This document shows positions 44,498 to 54,802 of a DNA stretch of 64,000 nt, piece after piece. This DNA comes from Arthrobacter sp. NicSoilB4 (lineage in GTDB: Bacteria; Actinomycetota; Actinomycetes; Actinomycetales; Micrococcaceae). The translations under genes and the position numbers were made by a program. The notes below the pieces were generated by a model that made no database searches, was not told the DNA's origin, and saw only the letters and a program-made list of their open reading frames with translations. Position 1 is the stretch's first letter, and each line of letters starts with the position of its first letter. Location of the stretch: positions 1,302,001 through 1,366,000 of the forward strand of contig NZ_AP024653.1 of NCBI RefSeq assembly GCF_019977335.1, read 5' to 3'.

Positions 44498-45352
44498 GTG
44501 ACAATTGAGAAGAACACCAGGGAGCTGGACAAGGAAATTGTCCGGGACTTCAGTTCCCGGATGAGCTACGCGTCCTACCTGCAGCTGCCGACGCTGCTCA
44601 GCGCCCAGCAGCCGGTCAGCACTCCGGAGCACCATGACGAGATGCTGTTTATCATCCAGCACCAGACCACGGAACTGTGGCTCAAGCTGGTCCTGCACGA
44701 GCTCCGCAGCGCTGCCGCCTGGCTCCGCTCCGACGACCTCGGCTCGGCGCTGAAGGCGATCGCCCGGGTCAAGCACATCCAGAAGACCCTGACCGAGCAG
44801 TGGTCCGTGCTGGCCACCCTCACGCCCACGGAGTACTCGCAGTTCCGCGGCTTCCTGGGCAACTCCTCCGGATTCCAGTCCAGCCAGTACCGCGCCGTCG
44901 AATTCCTGCTCGGCAATAAGAACCGCAAGATGCTGCCGGTGTTCGAATCCGACCCCGAAGCCCACGCTATGCTGCTGGAGCTCCTCGAATCCCCGAGCAT
45001 CTACGATGACTTCCTCGCCTACCTCAAGCGCCAGGGCTTTGACGTTCCCGCGTCGCTGCTGGAGCGGGACGTCACCCAGGCGCACGAGTTCTGCGCCGAG
45101 CTGGTGCCGGTGTTCAAGTACATCTACGAGAACGCAGCGGACAACTGGGGCGCCTACGAGGCCTGCGAGGAGCTCGTGGACCTCGAGGACAACTTCCAGC
45201 TCTGGCGCTTCCGGCACCTGCGCACGGTGCAGCGCACCATCGGCATGAAGACCGGCACCGGCGGCTCCAGCGGCGCCGCCTTCCTGCAGAAGGCCCTGGA
45301 ACTGACGTTCTTCCCCGAGCTTTTCGCCGTCCGGACGGAGATCGGCCAGTGA
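44498..45352 (+). CDS. kynA: Tryptophan 2,3-dioxygenase
   Basis: This 284-aa haem enzyme opens the indole ring of L-tryptophan to N-formylkynurenine. It shows MSYASYLQLPTLLSAQ, the substrate region HHDEMLFIIQHQTTELWLKL, FRGFLGNSSGFQSSQYR, and the haem-ligand His in FRHLRTVQRTIG followed by TGTGGSSGAAFL. Length matches bacterial TDO. GTG 44498 has GGAAGG about 10 nt upstream. Its stop overlaps the kynU start by 4 nt (GTGA), so the two are coupled. Confidence 0.97.
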   Translation: MTIEKNTRELDKEIVRDFSSRMSYASYLQLPTLLSAQQPVSTPEHHDEMLFIIQHQTTELWLKLVLHELRSAAAWLRSDDLGSALKAIARVKHIQKTLTEQWSVLATLTPTEYSQFRGFLGNSSGFQSSQYRAVEFLLGNKNRKMLPVFESDPEAHAMLLELLESPSIYDDFLAYLKRQGFDVPASLLERDVTQAHEFCAELVPVFKYIYENAADNWGAYEACEELVDLEDNFQLWRFRHLRTVQRTIGMKTGTGGSSGAAFLQKALELTFFPELFAVRTEIGQ

Positions 45353-46614
45353 GCATCTCCGCCAGCACAGAAGCAACCGACATCCTGTGGCAGCGGGCCC
45401 GGGACCTCGACGCCGCCGACCCGCTGGCCGCCTACCGGGACCACTTCATCGGCTCGGACACGGAACTGTCGTACCTCGACGGAAACTCCCTGGGCCGCCC
45501 GCTCAAGCGCACCGTTGCCGATATCAGCACCTTCATCCAGGACAGCTGGGGCGGGAGGCTGATCCGCGGCTGGGACGAGGAATGGCTGGAACTCCCGCAG
45601 GCCATCGGTGACCAGCTCGGCAGGGCCGTCCTCGGTGCCGCGCCGGGGCAGACCATCATCGCCGACTCCACCACCGTGGTGTTGTACAAGCTGATCCGGG
45701 CCGCGCTGGCCGCCGTCACGGACCCGGCCCGCACCGAAATCGTGCTGGACACGGACAATTTCCCCACTGACCGCTACCTCGTCGAGGGTATCGCCCGCGA
45801 GGAAGGCCTCACGCTGCGCTGGATCGACGCCGATCCCGCCTCCGGCGTCACCGTCGAGCAGGTGCGCGACGCCACCGGCCCGGCCACCGCCGTCGTGGTC
45901 CTGAGTCAGATCGCCTACCGTTCCGGGTTCCTCGCGGACCTGCCCGCCATTACCGCCGCCATCCACGACGCCGGCGCCCTGGTGGTGTGGGACCTGTGCC
46001 ATTCCGCCGGGTCGGTGGAGATTGGCCTGGACGCCGCCGACGTCGACTTCGCCGCCGGCTGCACCTACAAGTACCTCAACGGGGGACCGGGCTCGCCCGC
46101 GTTCGCTTACGTCAACGCCCGGCACCTGCCGGGCCTTCAACAGCCGATCTGGGGCTGGATGGGCCGCAAGGACGCTTTCGAGATGGGGCCCGGCTACGAG
46201 GCCGCTGCAGGCATCCGCGGCTTCCTCAGCGGGACCCCGGCGATTTTCGGAATGCTCGCCATGCGCGGCACGCTGGACCTGCTGGAAGAGGTGGGCATGG
46301 CCGCCGTCCGGGAGAAATCCAGGCTGCTGACCGCGTTCGCCGTCGAGCTCCATGACGCCTGGCTCGCCCCGGCGGGCGTTGAACTCTCGACCCCGCGGGA
46401 TCCGGAGCTGCGTGGCAGCCACATCACGGTGGACCACCCGGCGTTCCGCGAGATGACCTCGGCACTTTGGGACCAGGATGTCATTCCGGATTTCCGCGCG
46501 CCGCAGGGCATCCGGATCGGCCTGTCGCCGCTCAGCACGTCCTTCACCGAGCTGTACCGCGGCGTGGCGGCCATCCGCGGACAGTTGGCGGGCGGCGCGT
46601 CCGGGCAGCCGTAG
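45349..46614 (+). CDS. kynU: Kynureninase
   Basis: This 421-aa PLP enzyme cleaves kynurenine to anthranilate and alanine. It shows YLDGNSLGRPLK, DSTTVVLYKLIRAAL, the aspartate and tyrosine pocket WDLCHSAGSVEI, and the Schiff-base Lys in GCTYKYLNGGPGSPAF. kynA and kynU lie together, but the kynurenine formamidase expected between them is not in this window; it may be elsewhere, or formyl release may be by another hydrolase. Confidence 0.96.
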   Translation: MSISASTEATDILWQRARDLDAADPLAAYRDHFIGSDTELSYLDGNSLGRPLKRTVADISTFIQDSWGGRLIRGWDEEWLELPQAIGDQLGRAVLGAAPGQTIIADSTTVVLYKLIRAALAAVTDPARTEIVLDTDNFPTDRYLVEGIAREEGLTLRWIDADPASGVTVEQVRDATGPATAVVVLSQIAYRSGFLADLPAITAAIHDAGALVVWDLCHSAGSVEIGLDAADVDFAAGCTYKYLNGGPGSPAFAYVNARHLPGLQQPIWGWMGRKDAFEMGPGYEAAAGIRGFLSGTPAIFGMLAMRGTLDLLEEVGMAAVREKSRLLTAFAVELHDAWLAPAGVELSTPRDPELRGSHITVDHPAFREMTSALWDQDVIPDFRAPQGIRIGLSPLSTSFTELYRGVAAIRGQLAGGASGQP

Positions 46615-46797
46615 GGCCTGCCGTTTCGACAAGTTCAACGGCGTGCCGGTAAACTAAACGTTGGATCCGGCTGCAGTCCGTGGCGGCTGGCTCTTGTTGT
46701 GCACGGGAAAGCCTCTCTTGGAGAGGGCGGACCCGGCGCGGCACCCCCGGCAGTGAATTACTGATTCGGGCCTCACGGCACATCTCTAGGAGTTATC
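46615..46797. promoter_or_regulatory. rpsO leader
   Basis: TAAACT at about 46651-46656 looks like a -10. CCTCTC-TTG-GAGAGG (about 46712-46726) forms a small hairpin in the presumed leader. CTAGGAG lies before the rpsO GTG. S15 represses its own mRNA in other bacteria, so the leader may serve that role; this is inferred. Confidence 0.45.
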
Positions 46798-47067
46798 GTG
46801 GCACTTGAAGCCGCTGTAAAGCAGTCCATCATCCAGGATTTCGCAACGTCCGAGGGCGACACCGGTTCGCCGGAGGTCCAGGTTGCAGTCCTGACTCAGC
46901 GGATCAAGGATCTCACTGAGCACATGAAGGTGCACAAGCACGATTACCACACCCAGCGCGGTTTGCTGGCCATGGTTGGTCGTCGCAAGCGCATGCTGAC
47001 CTACCTCAAGAACACTGACATCACCCGCTACCGTAAGCTCATCGAGCGCCTCGGCCTGCGCCGCTAG
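46798..47067 (+). CDS. rpsO: 30S ribosomal protein S15
   Basis: This 89-aa primary 16S-binding protein has the typical S15 sequence. It shows [49 protein letters not shown] and the C-terminal [15 protein letters not shown] is the start. It is followed by a hairpin and then pnp, the near-universal rpsO-pnp order. Confidence 0.98.
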   Translation: MALEAAVKQSIIQDFATSEGDTGSPEVQVAVLTQRIKDLTEHMKVHKHDYHTQRGLLAMVGRRKRMLTYLKNTDITRYRKLIERLGLRR

Positions 47068-47079
47068 TCAGCTTTAAGG

Positions 47080-47110
47080 GGCGGCCCCTTCCGGACCGGA
47101 AAGGGCCGCC
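47080..47110 (+). terminator. Hairpin between rpsO and pnp
   Basis: GGCGGCCCCTTCCGG and CCGGAAAGGGCCGCC pair over 15 bp with one mismatch, followed by TTCTTC. It is a terminator or RNase processing site separating rpsO and pnp messages. Confidence 0.75.
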
Positions 47111-47185
47111 TTCTTCAAACAAAAACTCAACAGGAGGATCAACCGCATCACGCATTCGCGGTCCTCGGTAGTGACCTCCGGGAAC

Positions 47186-47204
47186 GGCTTCAAGGAACGA
47201 AGCC
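47186..47204 (+). promoter_or_regulatory. Hairpin in the pnp leader
   Basis: GGCTTC-7-GAAGCC lies in the ~200-nt pnp leader. PNPase autoregulates through a 5' hairpin in other bacteria; homology here is not shown. Confidence 0.35.
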
Positions 47205-47315
47205 TTAGCCCGTGGGTCTCGATCGATGACCGGGTGCAGTGCAGGCCAGTAGACAGATGCTGGACTGGGTTGATGCGGCTGGACTCCGTGAACCATGAAA
47301 CGGAGGTGACTCTCT

Positions 47316-49565
47316 ATGGAGGGTCCCGAAATCCAGTTCTCAGAAGCAGTCATTGACAATGGCCGCTTCGGCAAGCGTGTAATCCGCTTCGAAACCGGCC
47401 GTCTTGCCAAGCAGGCAGCCGGCGCAGCGATGGTCTACATCGACGAAGAGACCGCGCTGCTGTCCGCCACCACCGCCGGCAAGCACCCGCGTGAAGGCTT
47501 CGACTTCTTCCCGCTGACCGTCGACGTCGAAGAGCGCATGTACGCCGCCGGCCGCATCCCGGGCTCGTTCTTCCGCCGCGAAGGCCGTCCCTCCACGGAA
47601 GCCATCCTGGCCTGCCGCCTCATGGACCGCCCGCTGCGCCCCGCCTTCGTCAAGGGCCTGCGCAACGAGGTCCAGATCGTCGTCACCGTGCTGTCCATCA
47701 ACCCGGACGAGCTCTACGACGTGGTCGCGATCAACGCGTCCTCCATGTCCACGCAGCTCTCCGGCCTGCCCTTCTCCGGCCCGATCGGCGGCGTCCGCGT
47801 TGCCCTCGTCGCCGACGAGAACGGCTCGCAGTGGGTTGCGTTCCCGAAGCACTCCCAGCTCGAGAACGCCGTCTTCAACATGGTCGTTGCCGGCCGCATC
47901 GCCGGCGATGACGTCGCCATCATGATGGTTGAAGCCGAAGCCACCGACAACTCCTGGAACCTCATCAAGGAACAGGGCGCCACCGCCCCGACCGAAGAGG
48001 TTGTCTCCGAGGGCCTCGAGGCCGCCAAGCCGTTCATCAAGGCACTCTGCGAAGCACAGTCCGACCTGGCCGCCCGCGCAGCCAAGCCGACCGTCGAGTT
48101 CCCGGTCTTCCTGGACTACCAGGACGACGTCTACGCCGCTGTTGAGTCCGCTGCCGCCGACAAGCTGGCCGCTGTCTTCCAGATCGCCGACAAGCAGGAG
48201 CGCGACACCGCCTCCGACGAGCTCAAGGACGAGGTCACCTCCTCCCTGGCCGGCCAGTTCGAAGGCCGCGAGAAGGAGCTGTCCGCAGCCTTCCGCTCCG
48301 TCACCAAGCAGGTTGTGCGCCAGCGCATCCTCAAGGACCAGATCCGCATCGACGGCCGTGGCCTGACGGACATCCGCCAGCTCACCGCCGAGGTTGAGGT
48401 TCTGCCCCGCGTCCACGGCTCGGCCATCTTCGAACGCGGCGAGACCCAGATCATGGGTGTCACCACGCTGAACATGCTCAAGATGGAACAGCAGATCGAC
48501 TCGCTGTCTCCCGTGACGCGCAAGCGCTACATGCACAACTACAACTTCCCGCCGTACTCCACCGGCGAGACCGGCCGCGTCGGCTCCCCGAAGCGCCGCG
48601 AAATCGGCCACGGTGCCCTCGCAGAGCGCGCCATCATGCCGGTGCTGCCGTCCCGCGAGGAATTCCCCTACGCCATCCGCCAGGTGTCTGAGGCTCTCAG
48701 CTCCAACGGTTCGACGTCGATGGGTTCCGTCTGCGCCTCCACGCTGTCCCTGCTGAACGCAGGTGTGCCGCTGAAGGCCGCTGTTGCCGGTATCGCCATG
48801 GGCCTGGTCTCCGACCAGGTTGACGGCCAGACCCGCTACGCCGCCCTGACCGATATCCTCGGCGCCGAAGATGCCTTCGGCGACATGGACTTCAAGGTCG
48901 CCGGTACCTCCGAGTTCGTCACGGCCATCCAGCTGGACACGAAGCTCGACGGCATCCCGGCCTCCGTCCTGGCAGCCGCCCTGAAGCAGGCCCGCGAAGC
49001 CCGCCTGCACATCCTGGACGTCCTGAACTCCGCGATCGACACCCCGGACGAGCTCTCCGAGTTCGCGCCGCGCGTCATCGCGGTCAAGATCCCGGTTGAC
49101 AAGATCGGCGAGGTCATCGGCCCGAAGGGCAAGATGATCAACCAGATCCAGGAAGACACCGGAGCCGACATCTCGATCGAGGACGACGGAACTGTCTACA
49201 TTGGCGCCACGAACGGCCCGTCTGCCGACGCAGCACGGTCCGCGATCAACGCCATCGCCAACCCGCAGATCCCGGAAATCGGCGAGCGCTACCTGGGCAC
49301 GGTCGTCAAGACCACGACCTTCGGCGCCTTCGTTTCCCTGACCCCGGGCAAGGACGGCCTCCTGCACATCTCCGAGCTGCGCAAGATCGCCGGCGGCAAG
49401 CGCGTGGACAACGTCGACGACGTCGTCTCCGTTGGCCAGAAGATCCAGGTGGAAATCACCAAGATCGACGACCGCGGCAAGCTCTCCCTGTCTCCCGTTG
49501 TGGCTGACGAGGCGGGCTCGGAAAACGCTGACGACGCTGAGGTCTCCCTGGAGTCCGCAGAGTAG
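47316..49565 (+). CDS. pnp: Polyribonucleotide nucleotidyltransferase
   Basis: This 749-aa phosphorolytic 3' exonuclease trims and tails RNA. It has two RNase PH domains: the first contains [24 protein letters not shown] and the second [22 protein letters not shown] and [16 protein letters not shown]. Between them is a helical linker. The C-terminus has a KH domain ([17 protein letters not shown]) and an S1 domain ([15 protein letters not shown] … GLLHISELR), with a short acidic tail. ATG 47316 has GGAGGTG upstream. Antisense open frames are shadows. Confidence 0.98.
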   Translation: MEGPEIQFSEAVIDNGRFGKRVIRFETGRLAKQAAGAAMVYIDEETALLSATTAGKHPREGFDFFPLTVDVEERMYAAGRIPGSFFRREGRPSTEAILACRLMDRPLRPAFVKGLRNEVQIVVTVLSINPDELYDVVAINASSMSTQLSGLPFSGPIGGVRVALVADENGSQWVAFPKHSQLENAVFNMVVAGRIAGDDVAIMMVEAEATDNSWNLIKEQGATAPTEEVVSEGLEAAKPFIKALCEAQSDLAARAAKPTVEFPVFLDYQDDVYAAVESAAADKLAAVFQIADKQERDTASDELKDEVTSSLAGQFEGREKELSAAFRSVTKQVVRQRILKDQIRIDGRGLTDIRQLTAEVEVLPRVHGSAIFERGETQIMGVTTLNMLKMEQQIDSLSPVTRKRYMHNYNFPPYSTGETGRVGSPKRREIGHGALAERAIMPVLPSREEFPYAIRQVSEALSSNGSTSMGSVCASTLSLLNAGVPLKAAVAGIAMGLVSDQVDGQTRYAALTDILGAEDAFGDMDFKVAGTSEFVTAIQLDTKLDGIPASVLAAALKQAREARLHILDVLNSAIDTPDELSEFAPRVIAVKIPVDKIGEVIGPKGKMINQIQEDTGADISIEDDGTVYIGATNGPSADAARSAINAIANPQIPEIGERYLGTVVKTTTFGAFVSLTPGKDGLLHISELRKIAGGKRVDNVDDVVSVGQKIQVEITKIDDRGKLSLSPVVADEAGSENADDAEVSLESAE

Positions 49566-49581
49566 TCTTTTTCGAACTCAA

Positions 49582-49619
49582 GCAGCGGGGCCGGTGGATT
49601 AGTCCACCGGCCCCGCTGC
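49582..49619 (+). terminator. Perfect hairpin after pnp
   Basis: GCAGCGGGGCCGGTGGA – TTAG – TCCACCGGCCCCGCTGC is a 17-bp perfect stem with a 4-nt loop. It has no U-tract, so it may be a factor-independent terminator of the actinobacterial kind or an mRNA-stabilising end. Confidence 0.85.
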
Positions 49620-49688
49620 CGTTAAAGGCAGGTAGGATTGCAGGCAGATTTGGCACGTTTCCCGTGACGGTTTTATTGAAAGGCCTTG

Positions 49689-51032
49689 ATGACTGTCGTC
49701 CCCCTGCCGCTTGAGCAGAACCAGCACGCTGACACCCTGATCCACGGAGCCGACGGCGGTTCCGAGGTTCGCCGCTCGGTTCTGCCCGGCGGCGTCCGTG
49801 TGCTGACCGAGGCGATGCCCGGTCAGCGCTCGGCCACCATCGGCTTCTGGGTGGCCGTAGGCTCCCGCGACGAGGCGCCTGGGCAGCACGGCTCCACCCA
49901 CTTCCTGGAACACCTCCTGTTCAAGGGAACGCAGCGGCGCACGGCCCTCGAGATCGCCTCGGCCTTCGACGAGGTGGGCGGGGAATCCAACGCCGCCACG
50001 GCTAAGGAAAGCACCTGCTACTTCGCCCGCGTGCTGGACACCGACCTTCCCATGGCGATCGACGTCATCGCGGACATGATCACCGGCGCCGTGCTGGACC
50101 CGCAGGAGATGGAGCAGGAACGCGACGTCATCCTCGAGGAGATCGCGATGGACAGCGACGACCCCACCGACGTCGCCCACGAACACTTCGTGGCTGCCGT
50201 GCTGGGCACGCACCCGCTGGGCCGTCCGATCGGGGGCACCCCGGACGCCATCCGCGCCGTCGCGCGGGACTCGGTCTGGGACCACTACCGCCGCTACTAC
50301 CGCCCGGACGAGCTCGTCATCACCGCCGCCGGGGGACTGGACCACGACGTCGTCTGCGGACTTGTTGTGGACGCGCTGCATTCCGCGGGCTGGAGCCTTG
50401 AGCCCGACGCCGCCCCCGTCCAGCGCCGCTCCACTGACCGGGCCGAGATCACCGGCACCGCAGGCCTGCATGTGATCAAGCGTCCGGTGGAACAGGCCAA
50501 CATCATCATGGGCTGCCCCACGATCGTCGCCACCGACGACCGCCGCTTCGTCATGAGCGTGCTCAACGCCGTGCTCGGCGGCGGGATGTCCTCCCGGCTG
50601 TTCCAGGAGGTCCGCGAGAAGCGTGGCCTCGTGTACTCGACCTACTCCTTCGCCTCCTCCTACGCCGATGCCGGCTACTTCGGCATGTACGCCGGCTGCA
50701 CCCCGACGAAAGTCCGGCAAGTCCTCGAGCTGCTCGGCGCCGAGCTGGACAAGCTGGCCGACGGCGGCATCTCCGACGAGGAACTCCGCAAGGCCGTCGG
50801 ACAGCTGTGCGGCGGAATCGTGCTGGCGCTGGAGGACACCGGCTCCCGGATGTCCCGGCTGGGCCGTGCCGAACTGGTCTCCGGCGAGTACCAGGACATC
50901 GATGAGACCCTGCGTCAGATCAAGGCAGTGACTGCCGCCGAAGTCCAGGAGCTCGCCCGCGAACTCGCGGCCGCCCCGCGGACCGTCACCGTAGTGGGCC
51001 CCTTCGAGGAAACCGAGACGTTCGGCCTCTGA
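49689..51032 (+). CDS. Peptidase M16 family zinc protease (pitrilysin-like)
   Basis: This 447-aa protease follows pnp in most actinobacteria. The inverted zinc motif HFLEH is at residues 71-75 (His71, Glu74, His75), with the third ligand expected in the ERDVILEEIAMDSDD region. The partner half has LNAVLGGGMSSRLFQEVREKRGLVYS and FGMYAGCT, typical of M16B. It probably degrades peptides or processes exported proteins; the natural substrate is unknown. ATG 49689 is chosen; a TTG 3 nt upstream is possible. Confidence 0.95.
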   Translation: MTVVPLPLEQNQHADTLIHGADGGSEVRRSVLPGGVRVLTEAMPGQRSATIGFWVAVGSRDEAPGQHGSTHFLEHLLFKGTQRRTALEIASAFDEVGGESNAATAKESTCYFARVLDTDLPMAIDVIADMITGAVLDPQEMEQERDVILEEIAMDSDDPTDVAHEHFVAAVLGTHPLGRPIGGTPDAIRAVARDSVWDHYRRYYRPDELVITAAGGLDHDVVCGLVVDALHSAGWSLEPDAAPVQRRSTDRAEITGTAGLHVIKRPVEQANIIMGCPTIVATDDRRFVMSVLNAVLGGGMSSRLFQEVREKRGLVYSTYSFASSYADAGYFGMYAGCTPTKVRQVLELLGAELDKLADGGISDEELRKAVGQLCGGIVLALEDTGSRMSRLGRAELVSGEYQDIDETLRQIKAVTAAEVQELARELAAAPRTVTVVGPFEETETFGL

Positions 51033-51189
51033 CATCCGGCCCCGAGGGCGCTGCACGCCCCTGAGCTGGGCCTGCATCGCCCGCGGTGGTCGTGGACCCG
51101 CACCTAGACACGGCAGGCGGCGCCGCGTGATGATGGGGACGGACTCACCCGTGAGGACCCCCACCTGGAAGGACCCCTGGAAGGAAGAT

Positions 51190-51675
51190 ATGGACCGGCC
51201 GCTGCCAGGCAGTGCACACGAGGCGCTCGAGGCGTTCCTTGGGCACTGGACTGGAACCACACAGTGGGAGGCCACGCCCTGGGGGCCGGCGCGGGTTGCC
51301 GCCGTCGAAGTGACTTTCGCGCGTGCAGCCGCCGGCCTGGCCGTCACCCACAGCTACCGGCACACGGAGGCGGACGGCACCCGATCCGAAGGCCACGGGG
51401 TGTTCACCATGGACCCCGACCGCCCCGACACCCTCTGGTACCACGTCAACAGCATGGGCCTGCCCCCGGAAGCGCCCGCGCGCGCCAGCTGGCAGGAGGG
51501 CACCCTCACCATGGAACGGCGCAGCGACCGCGGCACGTCCCGGCACACCTTCCGGGTGGACGACGGCGTGCTGACCCACAGTGCCGGGCTCCGGCTGGAG
51601 CCCGCGAGCGAATTCACGCCCTTCATGACCTCAACCTGCCGGCGAGTGGCCGAGGACGCAGCTGTCCCCGCCTGA
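51190..51675 (+). CDS. DUF1579 family protein
   Basis: This 161-aa lipocalin-like beta-barrel has the family shape. It starts HEALEAFLGHWTGTTQWEATPWGP, then VTFARAAAGLAVTHSYRHTEADG, HGVFTMDPDRPDTLWYHV and TPFMTSTCRRVAED. Ligand and role are unknown. I prefer the ATG at 51190, with GGAAGGAAG right upstream, over the in-frame GTG at 51127, which adds a Thr/Pro-rich tail. It is followed by the liv operon, but on its own promoter. Confidence 0.8.
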   Translation: MDRPLPGSAHEALEAFLGHWTGTTQWEATPWGPARVAAVEVTFARAAAGLAVTHSYRHTEADGTRSEGHGVFTMDPDRPDTLWYHVNSMGLPPEAPARASWQEGTLTMERRSDRGTSRHTFRVDDGVLTHSAGLRLEPASEFTPFMTSTCRRVAEDAAVPA

Positions 51676-51805
51676 AGCTCCCTCTCCTGATCTGAAGGTG
51701 GGTGTCACGATTCCCCGCCTGATCTGGGGGTTGGTCCCGGCCTCTGGATGCCGCACACCTGCCCAAACCGTTGCCATAACGTTGCAAAGCCGCCCTTGAA
51801 ATCCG

Positions 51806-51834
51806 TTGACACGCCCTGAGCTGCGCCATAGATT
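51806..51834 (+). promoter_or_regulatory. Strong sigma-70-type promoter of the liv operon
   Basis: TTGACA (51806-51811), a 17-bp spacer and TAGATT (51829-51834) form an almost ideal promoter 104 bp before livK. Three CGTTG elements (51768, 51780 and 51804, approximate) lie around the -35 and may bind a regulator, possibly the TetR protein encoded in the operon. Confidence 0.85.
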
Positions 51835-51937
51835 TGCCGTAATCTGAATCACCTTTCAGGTTCAGCGCATTTCCTGTCAGATCTCCTGCTCAGACCTCCT
51901 GCCCAGCTTCCGCGGGAGTTTCAACGAAAGGCATCCC

Positions 51938-53134
51938 GTGAAGGATACAAAGAAGTTCCTGATGGCCGCCGTTATGGCCACCGGGCTCGCCCTCAGCGCC
52001 TGTGCGCCCTCTGCCGGCACCGCAGCGCCGGCCGAGTCGGGCAGCACCAAGGCCGCCGAGCCGGTCAACGTCGGCATCATCTACTCCAAGACCGGACCCC
52101 TGGCCGCCTACGGCGCCACCTACTACGAAGGCCTGCAGGCGGGCATTGACTATGCCACCGGCGGGACCGGCGCCGTCAACGGCGCCAAGATCAACCTGAC
52201 CTACGCCGACGACGGCGGCGACCCGGACAAGGCGGTGACGGCCGCCAAGGACCTGATCGGCAAGGGCTACAAGATCATCGGCGGCACGGTCGTCTCCGGC
52301 ATCGCGCTCAAGCTGGCGGAACAGGCCGCGCAGAACAAGGTCCTCTACATCTCCGGACCTGCCGCCACCGATGCCATCCAGGGCATCAACAAGTACACCT
52401 TCCGCTCGGGCCGCCAGAGCCTGCAGGATGTGGCCACGGCCGGTTCCTTCATTGACACCAAGGGCAAGAAGGTCGTCGTCTTCGCGCAGGACAATGCGTT
52501 CGGCCAGGGCAATGTCGCCGCCGTCAAGGCCGTCCTGGGCGCCAAGGGTGCCACCGTGGAGGCCGTCCTTGTTCCGGACGGACAGGAGCTCACCCCCTTC
52601 GCCCGCCAGCTCATCGACGCGAAGCCGGACATGGTCTTCGTAGCCTGGGCCGGGGCAACGTCGGGCACCATGTGGCAGACACTCAGCCAGCAGGGCGCCT
52701 TCGACGCCGCACCGATCGTCACCGGGCTCGGCGACGCCGCCACGTTCGGCGCCTACGGCGAGGCCACGTCCAAGATCAGCTTCCTGAACCACTACTTCCC
52801 GGGCGCCTCGGGCAACGACGTGGAGAAGAAGATGATCGCCGCGGTTGAGAAGGCAGGCAAGAAGGCCGACCTCTTCACTCCCGACGGCTTTGTTGCCGGC
52901 CAAATGATTGTCCAGGCCATCAAGGAGGGCGGCTCCGACGCCGACGCCATGGTCAAGGCACTCGAAGGCTTCAGCTTCGACGGGCCCAAGGGCAAGGAAA
53001 CCGTCCGCGCCTCGGACCACGCCCTGGTCCAGGACATGTACCAGGTCAAACTCGTCCAGACGGGCGGCAGCTGGGCGCCCGAGCTCATCAAGGTGGTTCC
53101 GGGCGATACCGTCGCCCCGCCGGAGAAGAAGTAA
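51938..53134 (+). CDS. livK: ABC transporter substrate-binding lipoprotein (LivK/HAAT family)
   Basis: This 398-aa type I periplasmic-binding-fold receptor has a lipobox LSAC with Cys22. The mature protein starts AEPVNVGIIYSKTGPLAAYGATYYEGLQAGIDY. It has LTYADDGGDPDKAVTAAKDLI, GGTVVSGIALKLAEQAAQN and, near the C-terminus, DGPKGKETVRASDHALVQDMYQV, all standard for amino-acid or amide-binding members. The ligand cannot be told. GTG 51938 follows GAAAGGC. A large hairpin separates it from livG. Confidence 0.92.
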   Translation: MKDTKKFLMAAVMATGLALSACAPSAGTAAPAESGSTKAAEPVNVGIIYSKTGPLAAYGATYYEGLQAGIDYATGGTGAVNGAKINLTYADDGGDPDKAVTAAKDLIGKGYKIIGGTVVSGIALKLAEQAAQNKVLYISGPAATDAIQGINKYTFRSGRQSLQDVATAGSFIDTKGKKVVVFAQDNAFGQGNVAAVKAVLGAKGATVEAVLVPDGQELTPFARQLIDAKPDMVFVAWAGATSGTMWQTLSQQGAFDAAPIVTGLGDAATFGAYGEATSKISFLNHYFPGASGNDVEKKMIAAVEKAGKKADLFTPDGFVAGQMIVQAIKEGGSDADAMVKALEGFSFDGPKGKETVRASDHALVQDMYQVKLVQTGGSWAPELIKVVPGDTVAPPEKK

Positions 53135-53151
53135 CCCGTCGGATGCTGCCC

Positions 53152-53219
53152 GCGGCGCTGTGCCGGACCACACTGCACAGTCATTCCATAGTCACTGCAG
53201 TGAGGACGCACAGCGCCGC
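53152..53219 (+). terminator. Intercistronic hairpin between livK and livG
   Basis: Perfect 12-bp arms GCGGCGCTGTGC and GCACAGCGCCGC (53152-53163 and 53208-53219) enclose 44 nt, with inner palindrome CACTGCAGTG. It may attenuate or protect the livK end, giving more binding protein than transporter. Here it is annotated as a terminator-like structure. Confidence 0.6.
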
Positions 53220-53258
53220 ACACCACCCCTACGGCCCAGCGAGAAACGAAGGATCCGA

Positions 53259-54019
<761 letters not shown>

Positions 54020-54023
<4 letters not shown>

Positions 54024-54802
54024 GCGCCGCAGCGGAAACCCGCCCGATCCTCAGGCTGACGGGACTCAACGCCCACATTGCCGGACAGCAAGTCGTGGAG
54101 GATGTGTCCTTCACGGTCCCGGCCACCGGCATCACCGCGCTGCTGGGCCGCAACGGCGTCGGAAAGACCAGCACCATCAAAGCCATCATCGGCCTCATCG
54201 ACCGGACCGGAACCGTGGAGCTCGACGGCGTCCGGATCGAGAAGGAGCCGACGTTCAAGATCATCCGCAGCGGGGTGGGCTACGTCCCCGAGGACCGCGA
54301 AGTGTTCTCCAAACTCACCGTGGCAGAAAACCTCCGGCTCGCCGAACGCGACGCCGCACCCCGGCGCCAGCTCGTCGAGGACCTGTTCCCGGACCTGCTG
54401 GCCCGGTCCGCCCAAATGGCCGGCACCCTCTCCGGCGGCCAGCAGCAGATGGTGTCACTGGCCCGCGCCCTGCTGAACACCAACAAGATCCTGCTCGTCG
54501 ACGAACCCACCAAGGGCCTGGCCCCGAAAATCGTCGCCGAGGTCGCAGAGACCCTCGCCGAAGCGGCGAAGACCGTACCCATCCTCCTGGTCGAGCAGAA
54601 CCTGCACGTCGTCCGCCAGCTCGCCCAGGGCGCCGTCGTCCTCTCCGGCGGCCGGGTTGTCCACACGGGCAGCGCCCTGGAGTTCCTCGACGACGCCGGG
54701 CTGACCCAGCGCCTGCTGGGCGTCGCCGCTGAGAACCCCGCCGGGGAAAGCCCCGCACGGGAGCACCCAGCGAACACAGCTGCGAAAGGCGCCGCCCTGT
54801 GA
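54020..54802 (+). CDS. livF: Branched-chain amino acid-type ABC transporter ATPase (LivF)
   Basis: This 260-aa ATPase has Walker A GRNGVGKTSTIKAI near residue 43-56, GVGYVPEDREVFSKLTVAENL, signature LSGGQQQMVSLARALL, and Walker B ILLVDEPTKGLAP, then VEQNLHVV. This is the LivF half of the pair. Its C-terminal tail (AAENPAGESPAREHPANTA) is longer than usual. It is coupled to livG (ATGA) and livH (GTGA). Confidence 0.94.

Noticed and set aside
47340..49367. 675-codon open frame opposite pnp
   Set aside because: GC-rich codon bias shadow of a certain gene.
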